This document shows positions 1 through 12,900 of a stretch of 64,000 bases of DNA, in pieces. Source of the stretch: Dipylidium caninum. Taxonomy: Eukaryota; Platyhelminthes; Cestoda; Cyclophyllidea; Dipylidiidae. Made by a program: the position numbers and the translations under genes. Position 1 is the first letter of the stretch, and the number at the start of each line of letters is the position of its first letter. The notes under the pieces were generated by a model. It was not told the DNA's origin and made no database searches. It saw only the letters and a program-made list of their open reading frames with translations. The stretch lies in contig QEYB01001296.1 of NCBI GenBank assembly GCA_017562135.1, positions 248,001 through 312,000 of the forward strand, in the 5' to 3' direction.

Positions 1-732
1 AAAGCAATTGGCTCCCTGGGGCAGCTAATTTATCCTCATTATTGTTTGCGACAGCTCATCAAGGGTTGCCGGACGGAGGAGGCAGTTGCTTATGCCAGTT
101 GTTATTGGCACTGAACTTAGTCTAAATAGGAGGAAGGGAGTTAAGTGCGCAAGACCACGAGTTTTAGACGAGCTCTTAGTTAAAAAAAAAATTATTTTCC
201 GTTTTATTAGCTTCGTTCAGATCTGTCAGTTTTCAAACTTGTGCGTAGAGTGCATCAGAAGGTCAACGTGATAATAATTATGCAGCCAACAAAGTTGTCC
301 CAGGTGCACTGCTGAGGTCCCGTACTCCTCAGTCACTTAATGTTTATGAGTATGGGACTTGGCGCATATCACGTTGCGTCAGGCAGTTATTTCCCCTGTC
401 TTACCTTAAGTCTGCACTAGCACTATCAGGTAACTGAGCGAGAAAACCTCGTCTTGTCCCTCTAAAAAATTCTGGCTTCGTGCGCTATTGCTTGTGCCTC
501 CCGCGTCCCCCTTTCTTATGGTCAAGTGATGCGAACGAAGGAAATCTAACAGTAGTTAATTCCGAGGATGTTCTTCTCATCCGACCCGAACGAGTAATGC
601 TCTGATAAATGAATGTCTGTTTTTGCCCTGACAAGAACTTCAATTCCTCAGTTTTACACCTCAGACACACGTGTGTACACGTACACGTAACCTATACGAA
701 CTCGTTTTGAGTCACTGTGTTGGTCTCCGCAG
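1..732. other. Probable intron of the cadherin gene, no exon recognised
   Basis: The first recognised cadherin exon begins at 733 in mid-codon, so this stretch is most likely the end of an intron. I looked for cadherin-like peptide in both flanking frames and saw none. The two short open frames here show no domain signature. An upstream exon inside these bases cannot be excluded. Confidence 0.5.
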
Positions 733-926
733 TTGGTGATGGTGGTGTTGATACATCTCCGGAGTGTCTTGGACGTGTTTTTGCGGTGGACATCGACCGG
801 GGTTCTAACGGCAGTGTTGCCTACGAGATGGCACAGTCCACTGCGTATTTTTCTGTCGACTCAATTTCTGGACAAGTCTGCTCAACCGGCGTCCCATTCG
901 GACCATCAACTGAAAAAGTAATTTGG
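733..926 (+). CDS. Fat-like cadherin, window exon 1 (repeat 1, first part)
   Basis: Acceptor ctccgcag, entering in phase 1; leaves in phase 0 at donor gtacgt. It encodes a cadherin A' to E strand region with the calcium-type pattern VFAVDIDRGSNGSVAYEM and FSVDSISGQV. The frame joins exon 2 to give WVTARDHGSP. Confidence 0.85.
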
Positions 927-3900
927 GTACGTTACCTTTTCTTCCACGAATTGATACGGTATTTATCTAACTTTTTTTTCATTTAGCTCAGCATCTCATT
1001 TCGTGAGGTACAAATCTTTTTTTGTTTTGCCCTGTTATACTTCGGTATCTGCAATAACTGTCAACCTTTGATGGAAAATTTGTTTGTAATCATAAATTTC
1101 CCTTTTGCACAGACCTTGAGGTGTTTTATAAAGAGCACACACCCTCCCCCTAGATTCATCTGCGCATTGTTAATTGACAATCCCCTTAGTGTTACCAAAT
1201 GCCCAAACTGTTTGGAAAGCACTTGAAGCATAAAGTGATGTCCATGTGGTTGTGTAGATTTAATGTGGTTGTGTAGATTTAAGGTGTGCTTCAGTCAATG
1301 CATATCGGTGGGCGAGGCAGAATCTTCGGCCATCCATTGGCCCTGATGGTAGCTATGTGTTTCCCTCGTTTGATATGATGGGGTCATATGCATCACTGAG
1401 GGCTAGTTCGCGTCACTCACAAAGTTTTTTTAATTTTTCTTTTACCGTTATATGAATGGATAACACAAGTGAGCGTTATTGCATCACTTATGACTCCGGC
1501 CCATATCCTTACCTTGTTTTGTTTCAATCATTTTACTAAGGCCCCACAGTAATCCTTGCTTGTTTTCTACAATTTGTTTTACAAAGGCGCCCCAGCTTAA
1601 AGTTATATCCGCTCTACTGAGAGTGATGACCAGGTCAAGTCCTCGTCATTCGGAAGGTGGTCATCATCCCATCCCCTTTAGTGTCTTTCCAATAACAATT
1701 TGCTGATTTCGGTGTAGGTGACGGCTCGAGACCACGGCTCGCCCCCTCGCTACAGCAGCCAACCGATAGCCGTCTACATTTCCATTCTACCTTCTGCCTC
1801 AGCATCAATGGTACAATCAATTGACGAAATTCGCTTCCTCTCCTCTCCACCTGCCAAATTAGCCGTCAGCCGTCGAGCTTCCCCGGGCACCATTCTTTAT
1901 TACGTAGAATTAGTCTCTGAGCCTCAAACCGACGTAAATATGACTTTTTGCTTTGTCGGTAAGCAGTTATTTGCTTGTCCCAATATAATATTCTCTTTTA
2001 CAGTTTTTATTCCACATTCAACCTCATGCACTTATCGTTGTAGCTTGACTTGCCACTTTATCTCTGGAGAGGTCAAGTTTATAGGAGTAATTGCCTATTT
2101 GTGGTCGAAAATCATTCCACTTGGTTGACTGTCGTGTTCCAGTGATATCCGACATTATGGCTGCGCTAATATTAATATTATTACATCTCCTAGTTCCATG
2201 GGGGTGTAATACGCGAGAGTAATTTACTAGATACGTAATAATACAATAGGGACTGATTTGATAAAGCCCGTAGTTTGGACGGAATTTGTTGTAAAGTTAA
2301 AGTTTTGTCCGAACTCAGTTTGTGAGGGACAGGCGTATGGGACAGTAAGAACTTATGAGGTGAACAAGTTACCGATTTGGGGATTTTAGAAAAGGCTTTT
2401 TATGTTTCCGCACATAAAGCGTAGAAGTAGGGTGGAACTCGTCGCAAATGCAAGCAGGCTTTTTCGCAGTGGCAGCAACTCGTGCTGTTGGTGCAGTTGT
2501 GTGTGCGTGTTAATCGCGCTCGTGCGACCCTTACCCCCGACCCGCTGCCTTGACCCGCCGTGGCCGTGCGTACGCCTTCGTGAACGCACTTGCACACGAG
2601 TGTGCTGCCTACACCGGGTTTTTGACCTCAGATGTGTGGACGTGGTAACTACAAAATTTGTCATCGTAACGATAACCATCCGTCTCGGTGACAAACTCGC
2701 GGTTATGTGATAGGTGGCATTCATGTTGCTTGTCAAACCGACTTCCTTCTATCAATCCTTTTTGTCTCAGACGCTAATTTTTCCTACTTCTTTTCCTCTG
2801 ACATTTGTCAACGTGCAATATTTAGGCTATATCTCGTCTAGGCTTTTGGAATGGCAGTCAATTTTACTGCATGTTACATTTTTATCTAATAAATGTATAT
2901 CCCATATCCTCTATAACGATACTCCTCATCGGCTTACTTTTTGATATTTTCGGAATAATTAAATTTTTGTCATTGCAATTCCTTAAATACCATCCAAGTT
3001 AACTTTATGTGTTGATGCCAACGAATTCTGATTCCTCCTCCCTTGCCATAGTGCTGTTGGCGGAGACGACTCATTTTCTGTATTGAAAAGTAACCTCCGA
3101 CTGCGATTATTCACTTGGACTAAACAGAAATAGGAAGTGAATCATTTAGAGGAAATCAACGCAAAATCTCTAACCCAGTTCCCCTTTCCCTTTTCCGTTA
3201 CAAGAATTACGTTATAGGCAAATTTAGCCAAGGTCCAAATTATTCATGAGATGATGGTATATTTACAACAGAGCCTCGTGGTCTGGCTGGCCGTGACTGC
3301 AAGTCTTGTTGCGATTACCGAAACCGTCGTTTTAAGCCATTTCACGATAGTATTTCCTTACACGTGCCCATGCCTAGCTCCGGCGAGGGTGTTAGGGCCG
3401 GTGAGACTCGTTGATAGTCGATCGAAGCGGAGGCAGGTAGAGTTGTCATTCCAGTGACTCACTTTGTTCTTCCACCCTGCCCCCCGCCATCGCTCCGTCC
3501 TGCCCACACGACAATAAAAATGGCACCTTTCGTTGACCTCCTCGTAAAGCCTTCTTATACCAGTCGACAAGATGTGCCGACTTAACCTCGTTATTCACCT
3601 CTCTCTCCCTCTCCATTCACTCATTTTAATGTACAAACTTCCTACATTTGGCTTCCTTCAAATGATTTCTAAATCTCCGCTCCACTTTTATTAGTGATCA
3701 TTCATTCCTGAATAAGATTTCTAATTGTAAAATTCACTACTTTAGACCGAAGAAACCGAATTTAAAATCTGCTTGCACACGGGACGTTGTATAGCACGTC
3801 AAACACTTTCCCTAAGCTTTACTGGTTCACTACACTTTATATCGCTTTTGCTTACTTTGCTTCTCCTCTTGCTTTACTAGCAGATGTATGAAAAGGTGTT

Positions 3901-6900
3901 AGAGCTTGGGCCCTCTTCTTTTCTCAGCATATGATGCATAATGGTCCATTTTAGTTTTACCATATTTTGGTGATTTTGCGTCGTCCGCTAGTATGACTAG
4001 ACTATTCATATGGCTTCCGTTTGATAACTTTAACTATACCGCATACAGTTATTGTACTTTCACACACTCGTAAATCCAATTTCAGACCATTCACCCACTT
4101 CACTTTTTGCAATGACTACCCTATCGACTCACAAGGCAGTCGTCTTCCTCCAACAGCGCCCGAACGCCACCATCTCTGGGTCGCTTCATGAAGTGGACGT
4201 AATCATCTCCTGTGGAAAGCGAGTTGCTACCAGACGAGTGAGTACCTCTCCGAATACTTGCGAAATCTGCTTACTTTGACTCAACAATGTAGGCCTGATC
4301 AAAGGGAAATGAGGTGGGGAGTTGCGACCTCAACATTCTCCTATAGTGGTCTAGGAAATTCATTTTAGCTTATCGCGTGTTTTCTGTCCTTAGCAAATGG
4401 TGCCCTTTGAAGAACCTAATTTCCTATTAAATCTTATGAGCACAAGCTGAGCTCATGCCTATAAGGGTTGAACCTTGAGGCACTACTTTGTAAAAATCCC
4501 TTAATAAATGCTTCCGTACTTTTTATACTGGCTGTGGGATGTAATATCTAAGTTTCACCGCCATTGCCATATTACCAGCTCATCTTTTACCCGTCCGTTC
4601 GACTGACTGAATGGATTCAATGACGCGAGAAGTTTTCGATTGTTAACACTCCCCTTCTTCAACTCTTTCCCTATACTCTAGTGATCTATCAGCTCCCAGA
4701 ACCACTTTGCGTATTCTTACGAATGTCTTGTTAATTTCCTTTTTTGTTCTCCATGTTGTAATCGACTTCCTACCCCTGCCTCCTTTCCCGGTGGTTACTT
4801 AGGTCATATTTTATAAGGTAAAGGGGGCTAATTTAGGATAGATATTAAAAGAAATGTGTGCTAAAATTTATTACTTTCTTGACTTTAGCCGTACTACTCG
4901 AGGTTTTTGATTGCCGTTGTCCAACTATCCTCTTTTTTCTCACCACTATTCATTTTATCATCCTCTTGCTCCAACAGCTCAAACTTCTTAGTGTATAATT
5001 TCCAGAGCAAATAATTTTTCCCATGGGCACGAGTTGATGACGGTCTTCAATGTTTGATCAGTCGCTGACTTCTTTCTCACATGGTACTGTTTCCAGCGCC
5101 TCTACTTTCCCCCATCGCTTCCTATTTGTCATGCCCGATCTGGCGTCAAGATGGTGCACTCCTCCCTCAATTTATCTCAAATGCCAGAGGCCGACTGCCA
5201 CCGCAGCCCCCTAATTTTATTGTTCACGCGAGTCCGCGACTGCCAAACGTTACATAAAAACCATAGACGAAACGAAGTGACTCAGGCCACAAAAGAATTA
5301 ACTATATAAAAGCTTGTTATCATGCAATTCTCGAAGTACGTGGGATTTCACGTACTACCCCCAATCCATGAGGACGGTTTCTCGCTGTTGGAAGCCATTT
5401 AAAAGGGTAACGATGGGCCATACATGATCGCGGAGACGACTGAGGAGTCCGGCTTTTTAATTATTTTAATCAGTGTCTCTTTTTCTTTCATTTTTTCTCC
5501 GAATTAGATACAACAACAGGAAGGATGAGCGTTGTATTTACTGATCACCATCGTGTGTGAATATTACTATCCTGTTTCTTTATCAAGTAGGCTTCAAGCG
5601 CTCATAAAAATTGTGATTCAATTCATCCAGCTTTTTTAATTTTCAGACTACTAATAAACGTAGACATCGTAATCTGGGCTTGATTTTATATTTTCCATCG
5701 GCAACAAAGCCATTACTCAAGTGATTGGAGTCCCTACCTTTAGAAAGCAATACTATTTGTTTAATTTAGACGTGAACTACTCTTCCACCGCATCCAATCA
5801 TTTTGTTAACCACACTTCTTTTTCTAATTACTTATTTCGTCCAGAATTTTGGATGCAACTCGTAGCAAAAAATACACCGCACAGTGAGTAAGCGACTAAG
5901 CGCTGAGTTGTGATAGCTTCAAGTGCCAAACGGCGCCGATGCTGGGAGCCAAAAAACCCGCTGGCGCAATGACTCCCATCTTTGTGGATTGAAGATGTGT
6001 GGTGTGTAAAAGTCCCGGTTTTCCATTTGTACGCGTTTGAATAGACTTTTCCTCCTACCGTAGAGACCAAAACCGTTCGTCAGGAAATGAGTGGCTTCTC
6101 AAACTGAACTTAACACTACTTTCCAATTCCATTGAAACTTGGTATCGGTCACTACATGGTCACTGGAAGAAAGTGGATTTCTTAGTTCCTCACATGCGGC
6201 GCGGTAGTTATGCAACATGCATGCCAGTCCCCATTTTCGATGTACATGGGCGTAGCTCGTTCGCTTCTCACCGTCTCTGCAGGTACCCTCGGTCACTATA
6301 TTGTGGCGTTTGGTCGTCGTTGTTTGAAAATAATCGCCGAATTTTTTCAGCTTCATGGCACTCTAGCACCTGAACAATGTCAATTCTTGATGGGTACTCA
6401 CCTGGGGTTGAAGACCATTTGAAATTCTTTCTCATTTGTGATACGGTAGAAAAAGAAAAAGGCACCCTTGGTATAATTTAATTTAAAGTTGGCTTCCTTT
6501 CGGGGGAAAGTCATCAATGTAGTGAGCGGAGTCCGGCATTCACACAGCACTAGAGCGACCCAAATTTTACCAGGCTAATAAATTCTCCCAATAGTTGAAT
6601 GATTTCTGCCTGAATTCTTGAAATACATAGTCTTATAATTCGAAACTACTCAATTGGTTTTCGACTTCTTCCAATTGTGCAACTTTTCATCGTTGTCGGA
6701 GCACTTTTTTAGCAGCCAACAAACCAGTTTTACAGTCATCTGTACTTGAACTGGAATTTATTTTCGCTTATTCCTTCTCCGCATCCGTTCGCGCGCCGAC
6801 AGTTACTGCATAACAATTTCTCCCTTGATTTTCCTCTTAGTTATTGTTTTTAGAGGGACTTCTTAGTGGCAACAGAATTGGACACGCGTGGTGGTTAGTC

Positions 6901-9900
6901 TTACTGAAATCAGCCGTTGTGTAATGGCTTTTGGATGCCTCGAGGTTAAGCTGTGGCGACGACGGACTGATGCCTCTCATGGCGGGTTGCTGGTCACCAA
7001 ATGCTACGTGCAGAGAAAAATGTGCTTTTCATCGGCGGATGCTGCTGTGCGATGAGCAGTGACTTCTCAACTTTGTTGCACGAAACAGCTATACTGAATT
7101 TACCTTTCATTCACCATGATGCCTCACCCGTTAACGCTAACGGTCAAGTCGAATTTAGGCAAATAGGCGATTTCTGTGAGGTGGTACATCATTTTCCCTG
7201 AAGTGTTTTTAATTTTTCCCGCATCTGTTAGTTTGACATAGCGCATATCTTTAATCACCTTTCAGCGAGTGGTGGTGTGAGAATCTGACAGTTTGCCCTA
7301 TTTTAATGCTTTTCATAAACATTTTTCTACACTGTCCTTTATATTAACAACGATAGAAATGCGATCGGACGCTATTTTGCGACATTCAAACCCACCCATG
7401 GAAGCCATATTCAAATGACACGTTAATTTGGGCCAGTTATGACGCTGAAAGGCTTACGGCCATCCTCGCGTCACTAGTGAAAAAAGACCATTAATGCGTA
7501 AATTTTTACCCATACACGCATACGCCAGCCTGGCCGAGGGCGCTACGCTGGAAAAACGATGTTATTTTGTGGTGAAGAGGCTTTGAATCTATTGACGAAT
7601 ACAACCGATCAACACCTTAAGAAATGATGGCTGCTCCATGTCATTTTCTTAGCAATGCCAAATCCACATATTTCAAGCCTTCATAAATTCAAGTTTTCCT
7701 TCCTGTCCTCGATCTTGCCCACATATCAGCTTCTACGCTTTTAGAGCGGTGTTGGTGTTCTTCAGCCTGATCACCTTAACACTTATATTGGCCGATTGCT
7801 GCAAAATCCTCAAACTGCGTTTACTTACTACATTTTCAGCGCTACCTTGGCCTTCAGTGTAACATCCCGTGAGGCCTAAGGTGACGCCTCATTTGAGCTC
7901 CTCAAATGCTCTGGACACCCCCTGCTTATGGCGCCAGACAGTTGATATCCTGCCTATGCTTTTTTGGTCGGGATTGGCCCCTCTTTGACTTAATTTCAAA
8001 TTTCATGAAGTCATTGAAGCTACTCATTTGCTCACTTTTGAGCCTCTCTTGATTTTTATACTAAGGCCGGTATCTTAACTCACGCACTCATAGTACCGCC
8101 AGTGGCTTTAATTGGCGTAGTTTATTTTTATTTCTTTCCAATGACTCACGTGGAGCACAGTTGTTTTTTATGGCACTGAGATTTATATCCTGGTTCTACC
8201 GTTCGTGACTACCACGAAAGCATACCATTTATTGTCGTGTGTAGACCCTCTTGCGATCTACTTGAATCGATCTGTTCCATCATCTCTCTACTTTACGGCT
8301 TTCCACTTTTAATGACTGCCCACGGCCGGGTTTTTGGACCGCCGGTATGCTCATTTCGGTTTTAAGTTTAGTGTTTATACACCGCACTTTATTCTGGCCA
8401 CTGCTTAGCTGGAACATTGCGGAAGGCACTTGGGTGATCCACAGTATCAATGTTCTTTCGCAAGTGAACCACGTCCCTTTATGCACCCAAATAAGTAACT
8501 GTAGACGTTTCTATTACCGCTTTACCAGTAAGTAGGGAAGCTTAATTTTTAGTGGCGTAGTTTTTGACAAGTATTTAACCCGTTAGCAATCGAGTCATCC
8601 ATTGTTTTTTTACAATCTCCCTTTTTACAAATTCCCTAACTTGTGTTTTTACTCTTATTGGCGACCAGCCCGTTGGTCGAAGGAACTTAACTGCACTTGG
8701 GTGAAGAGAATTGGGAGACGTATTTCCTTTCATATATGTTACTTTTATAAAGAGTCGAAACTTTGCCAATGAGACAGTCGCTAATGCGGAGCGATACATA
8801 ACGTGTGTGTGGGTATCGGCAATGCTTCCTTGGCTTGGATAAAAACAAAAAAAGAGTCTTTTAGGCTGAACAGTGCTTCATCCTCTGCAATCCCATTTTG
8901 TAAAAGCACGCCCTTTTCATTTAGTTTTCCACTTTTATCTTCTCAACTCAACCTTGCAGCTTTCCAGTTATGCTATTTGATGACATTACAATTCTTTGAT
9001 TCCTTGGCGCACCACGAAGGTGGAAGTTTGAGGAAATTTTATTTACAAATTGATGCCACTACTGTATTACCATTTGAATATCATTTTGACTTCAATATTT
9101 TGTGAATTTCATTCCGGTAATGGTGTACTTACAGAAGCGAACCTAGTTGTTTAATATGATGATTGCTTCCCCCGAACTTTCCGGTGAGGGGAGCAGGCAG
9201 TTTTCTTCAGGTTAAATTCAGTATGCTCTCCTGTGTACTAGTTGTGGCCAGTTTCAATGGTCAGGAGCGAGAAAACGTATATATGAGAGCAGGAAACAGT
9301 GTTGGAACATCAGATGGTAATTATCTCTGTAGTTGGATTAACTTTGGTCTTCTTGACTGGCACATTTGAAAAATAGTTATTGTAAGACAACATGCCCCTG
9401 TAGACTAATATCCTGATCGAACCGTCGGCAAGGCATCCACCGATTTTCAACACCTCCGCGATAACCGTCGGCAAGCAAGTATCTTTGAACGTGACGGATT
9501 TTCAACTAGAGAACGAGACGGCGGAGAGCGGTGCTAGCGGAGTTGTGGTGCACCTCGGGGTCGCAGAATCCGCCCTCGTCGGCAGCGTTATCTGTAGTCT
9601 GGCCAAACCTGGTCTCAATGCATTTGACTTCGTCATCGTGGCCGCTAGTGACAATGCCAGTCTTTCACACTTTGATCTTCTGAAGGAGAGCGGTGAGTGA
9701 TGTTTTCCGCCTTTATACTTGTTCATATCTATTGATGTAACTTTCCAACAAGGCTGGTGTTTCGGACTTTATTCTGTTTCATTTACGTTGCCCCAACCAT
9801 ATTTTACTTAGGTAATGCAATCCCTCCGCGGAGCTGCTCTTTTGCTCTCTGTTTTCCTGATTTCTCATTGGGTGTTCCTACCACCTTGCTAGGCTTGACA

Positions 9901-12900
9901 GCAGCTAGTCTGCAAATAGCCCTAAGTATAATTGACACGCATGTATGTTTTTGTTTATCGGATTCGAATTTCACTGTTGCAAAAGCAGGCTCACCGGGCT
10001 TGACTTGGCCTTTAAGATTGTGACCATACAATTCGTCCGTAGTTGTCTACATTTTCGCGTTGTAAAGCATCCTGACCATCAGCAAACCATCTCCCTATTA
10101 AGAACTTAATTTTCTATTAGGTCTTATAACCACGGGCTGGGCTTTTATTATTTGATACTAGATTCACCCCATTTTGAGGGGAACGGTTAACCTTCATGAC
10201 TGGCACACACACGTACCTACGTGCGCGCGTTCATCCGTAATTATGTAGTTATTTTTTAGTGCAATTTTCCCTCGAAAAGTATTCCTTAATTTGGTCCAAC
10301 TTGTCTGTTGTTTTGCTATTAACTTTTGAATATGTTTTTGTGTAGTTCTCGTTGACTGAGATAAGAAAACAACACTCGAATACAACTTTGTGGTTCTTAT
10401 CACTTGTTTTTATTGCTTAGGCACCGAGCTTGTAAAGAGGGATGTGTCTCACGATCTGGGCATGTGGTTCGTCCTTTAAAAAATAATACACGTAGTTTTT
10501 GCTACTATCGTCGGAAGCAGTTAAGGTAAAACATCAAAGTATTTGTTTATGATAGGCAATAGACAGAAATGGTAGCATTTAGGCGACCTTTTCACACTGC
10601 CTCAAGATATTCCAGTTTAAATGAGTTTAACTCAAATCTAACGCTTTTAAAACATGAATGAACTAGCGATCACTCCCTGCAATTTAGTTTAGTAAACCCC
10701 CTTTGTAACGACGCCAGTGGGCTTCCCTTTTGGCAGTACATGTAATAAGCGTTTCGTGCTCAGGCATAGAATAACTTATATTGTGTCTAAAATAGTTTTT
10801 ACATAGTTTGAATTGCGACTAATCGGGTCGCCACAGGGGCCCACTATCGGAAGGAAAGGATCTGTCGCAACGTTTATTGGATCGCCCAAAGACATATGCA
10901 TATTCGTCGGTGCTAGAACACTCGAAATTCTCGAGGGTAAAAAGAAACAATTTATATCATTCATTTAGGGAAGCAATAAACTTCCACTTTTTCAGACAAG
11001 GCGCAGGCAGATGAGGGCTGAGTGATTTCTCAAAGTTACAATATTTATAACGAGTTGCACACCTTTTCCATTACTCAGGCGAACTTATCATTAGCCGTTC
11101 TCTGGACTACGAATACCATCAAGAGCACCAATTTCTGATCGGTCTTTTACATCCGGACGACAGGAATTCGAGAGCCAGCTACATTGGTTTAGTGGTACAT
11201 GTGTTTGATGTCAATGAGTTTGCACCACTTTTTCAACCGCAAAATCCTCTAGTTGCCTCCTCGGACACCCCAGTGGCGAGCATTATAGGAAGGATCTCCG
11301 CCTTCGATCCTGATTTCCGTAGGAATGCAGAAAAGGGTATCTCTTATTCGATCAGCCCTGGTTAGTTTGTTGGTCCTACCACCTTTATAAACCCATAAAT
11401 AGTCCATCCAGTATTGTGCTTCGGTTTTAGAATAAACTAAAAGGGATATTATAGCGGCTTTACAAATTGCCGTTAACGCTGAATAAGGTCTTCTGTTTGA
11501 GATCTCCAAAAGTTTAAATCGAATTTTTAGTACGACCTGTGAGGTTATTTAAAATATTCTGCATAATCAGGTCTTTTTGGGCTATCACTCTCTACTAAGA
11601 TTTCCTTTTACAGGTGCAGATGCAGACTTTTTTTCTATCGATGTTGATTCCGGAGTCCTTCGTCTAGTCAAACCCCTATGGCCCAGACAGATAACACAGT
11701 ACTCATTCATTCAATGGCCACCGGTGTACAAGTTGAATGTAGTGGCCGAAGATCGTGGCGGTCGCGCCAACCACACCACAGTGACAGTGTCACTGAATCC
11801 CGGTCCTGGTGCTGTCTCTGCGCCCCTCCCACGTTTCCGCCGAATGACTTTCGTCACCAAAGTAACGGAAAACGCTCCCCCAGGCTATGTTATCGTCGGT
11901 CTTAGAAGCCTTCTCGACAAACGGCCCCTAGCCCCAATCACCTTCCGTCTTCTCAACTGCCATGACAAGTTTGCAGTCTCAGCCAATTCCGGCTTTTTAG
12001 TGACTCTGACCTCTTTTGATCGAGAAGTGCGGGACGTCTACCGCCTTCAAGTTCAGGTCTCTGGTGCGAATGGACTACCGGCTGAACTTCCTAACGCTGC
12101 TGAAATCGAGGCAAGTGTGTTTAGTGACATTTTCACCCCTTTAAGGCACAAAGTGTTACCTACAATTCTTGGTTCGTTAGTGAAGAGATTTGAGACACAT
12201 TCGCGGTACTTTGTACGTATTATCTCTAAATGTTTCCTTTACTTATTTAGGCCTTTCCTGAAAGTTTAACTAGACTGAACAATTTTTTATTTCAAACTCC
12301 GCTAGTTTTATACATTGAGGTGTTGGTTTGTTTATGCCAGAGAACGTCTGCTGTTAAAACTTGCTCAACTTTGTCCTTTTTGACCCACAAGACCGCCGGA
12401 AAATGTCCTCTTTAATTATCTTGTCGACAAAGATTTTCCTTTGAAAATGTCATTTCCCACAACTAGGTAGGTGAAGTGAGAATTAAATTTACTAAATTTT
12501 CTGTACAGTGCAATTTGTTTTGCCCTGGAAAGAGTTTCGCTTTAGTTCTTTCTAGAAAAGTTAACCATGATATTTCCTTTCGGACACCTTACTAACATTC
12601 CTGTTTTTGTTCAGGTTCATATCCTCGACACAAATGATAACAGTCCACGTGTCAAATCGCTTTGGATGACAGGAGTAGTAAGGAAGAATGCATCTCCCGG
12701 TAGCGTGGTAATTGATGAGGCAAGTGGTCAACCAATGGTGTTGCGTCCGATTGATCCGGACTCGGGGCCCGCAGGTGAGGCGAGCTTCCGTTTTGTGGGT
12801 CCCGGAGCTGAGAGCCATAAGACACTTTTCTTCATCGACCCTGCGACTGGCATCCTCCGCCTACGCTCTGATGGTCACAGGGCGACACGGTCGACGACCG

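Noticed and set aside
2386..2736. Overlapping open frames on both strands in intron 2
   Set aside because: GC-rich patch; the frames mirror one another and carry no domain or splice context.
6099..6465. Cluster of open frames on both strands in intron 3
   Set aside because: No conserved motif, no chainable splice sites, and cadherin exons 3 and 4 join in phase without them.
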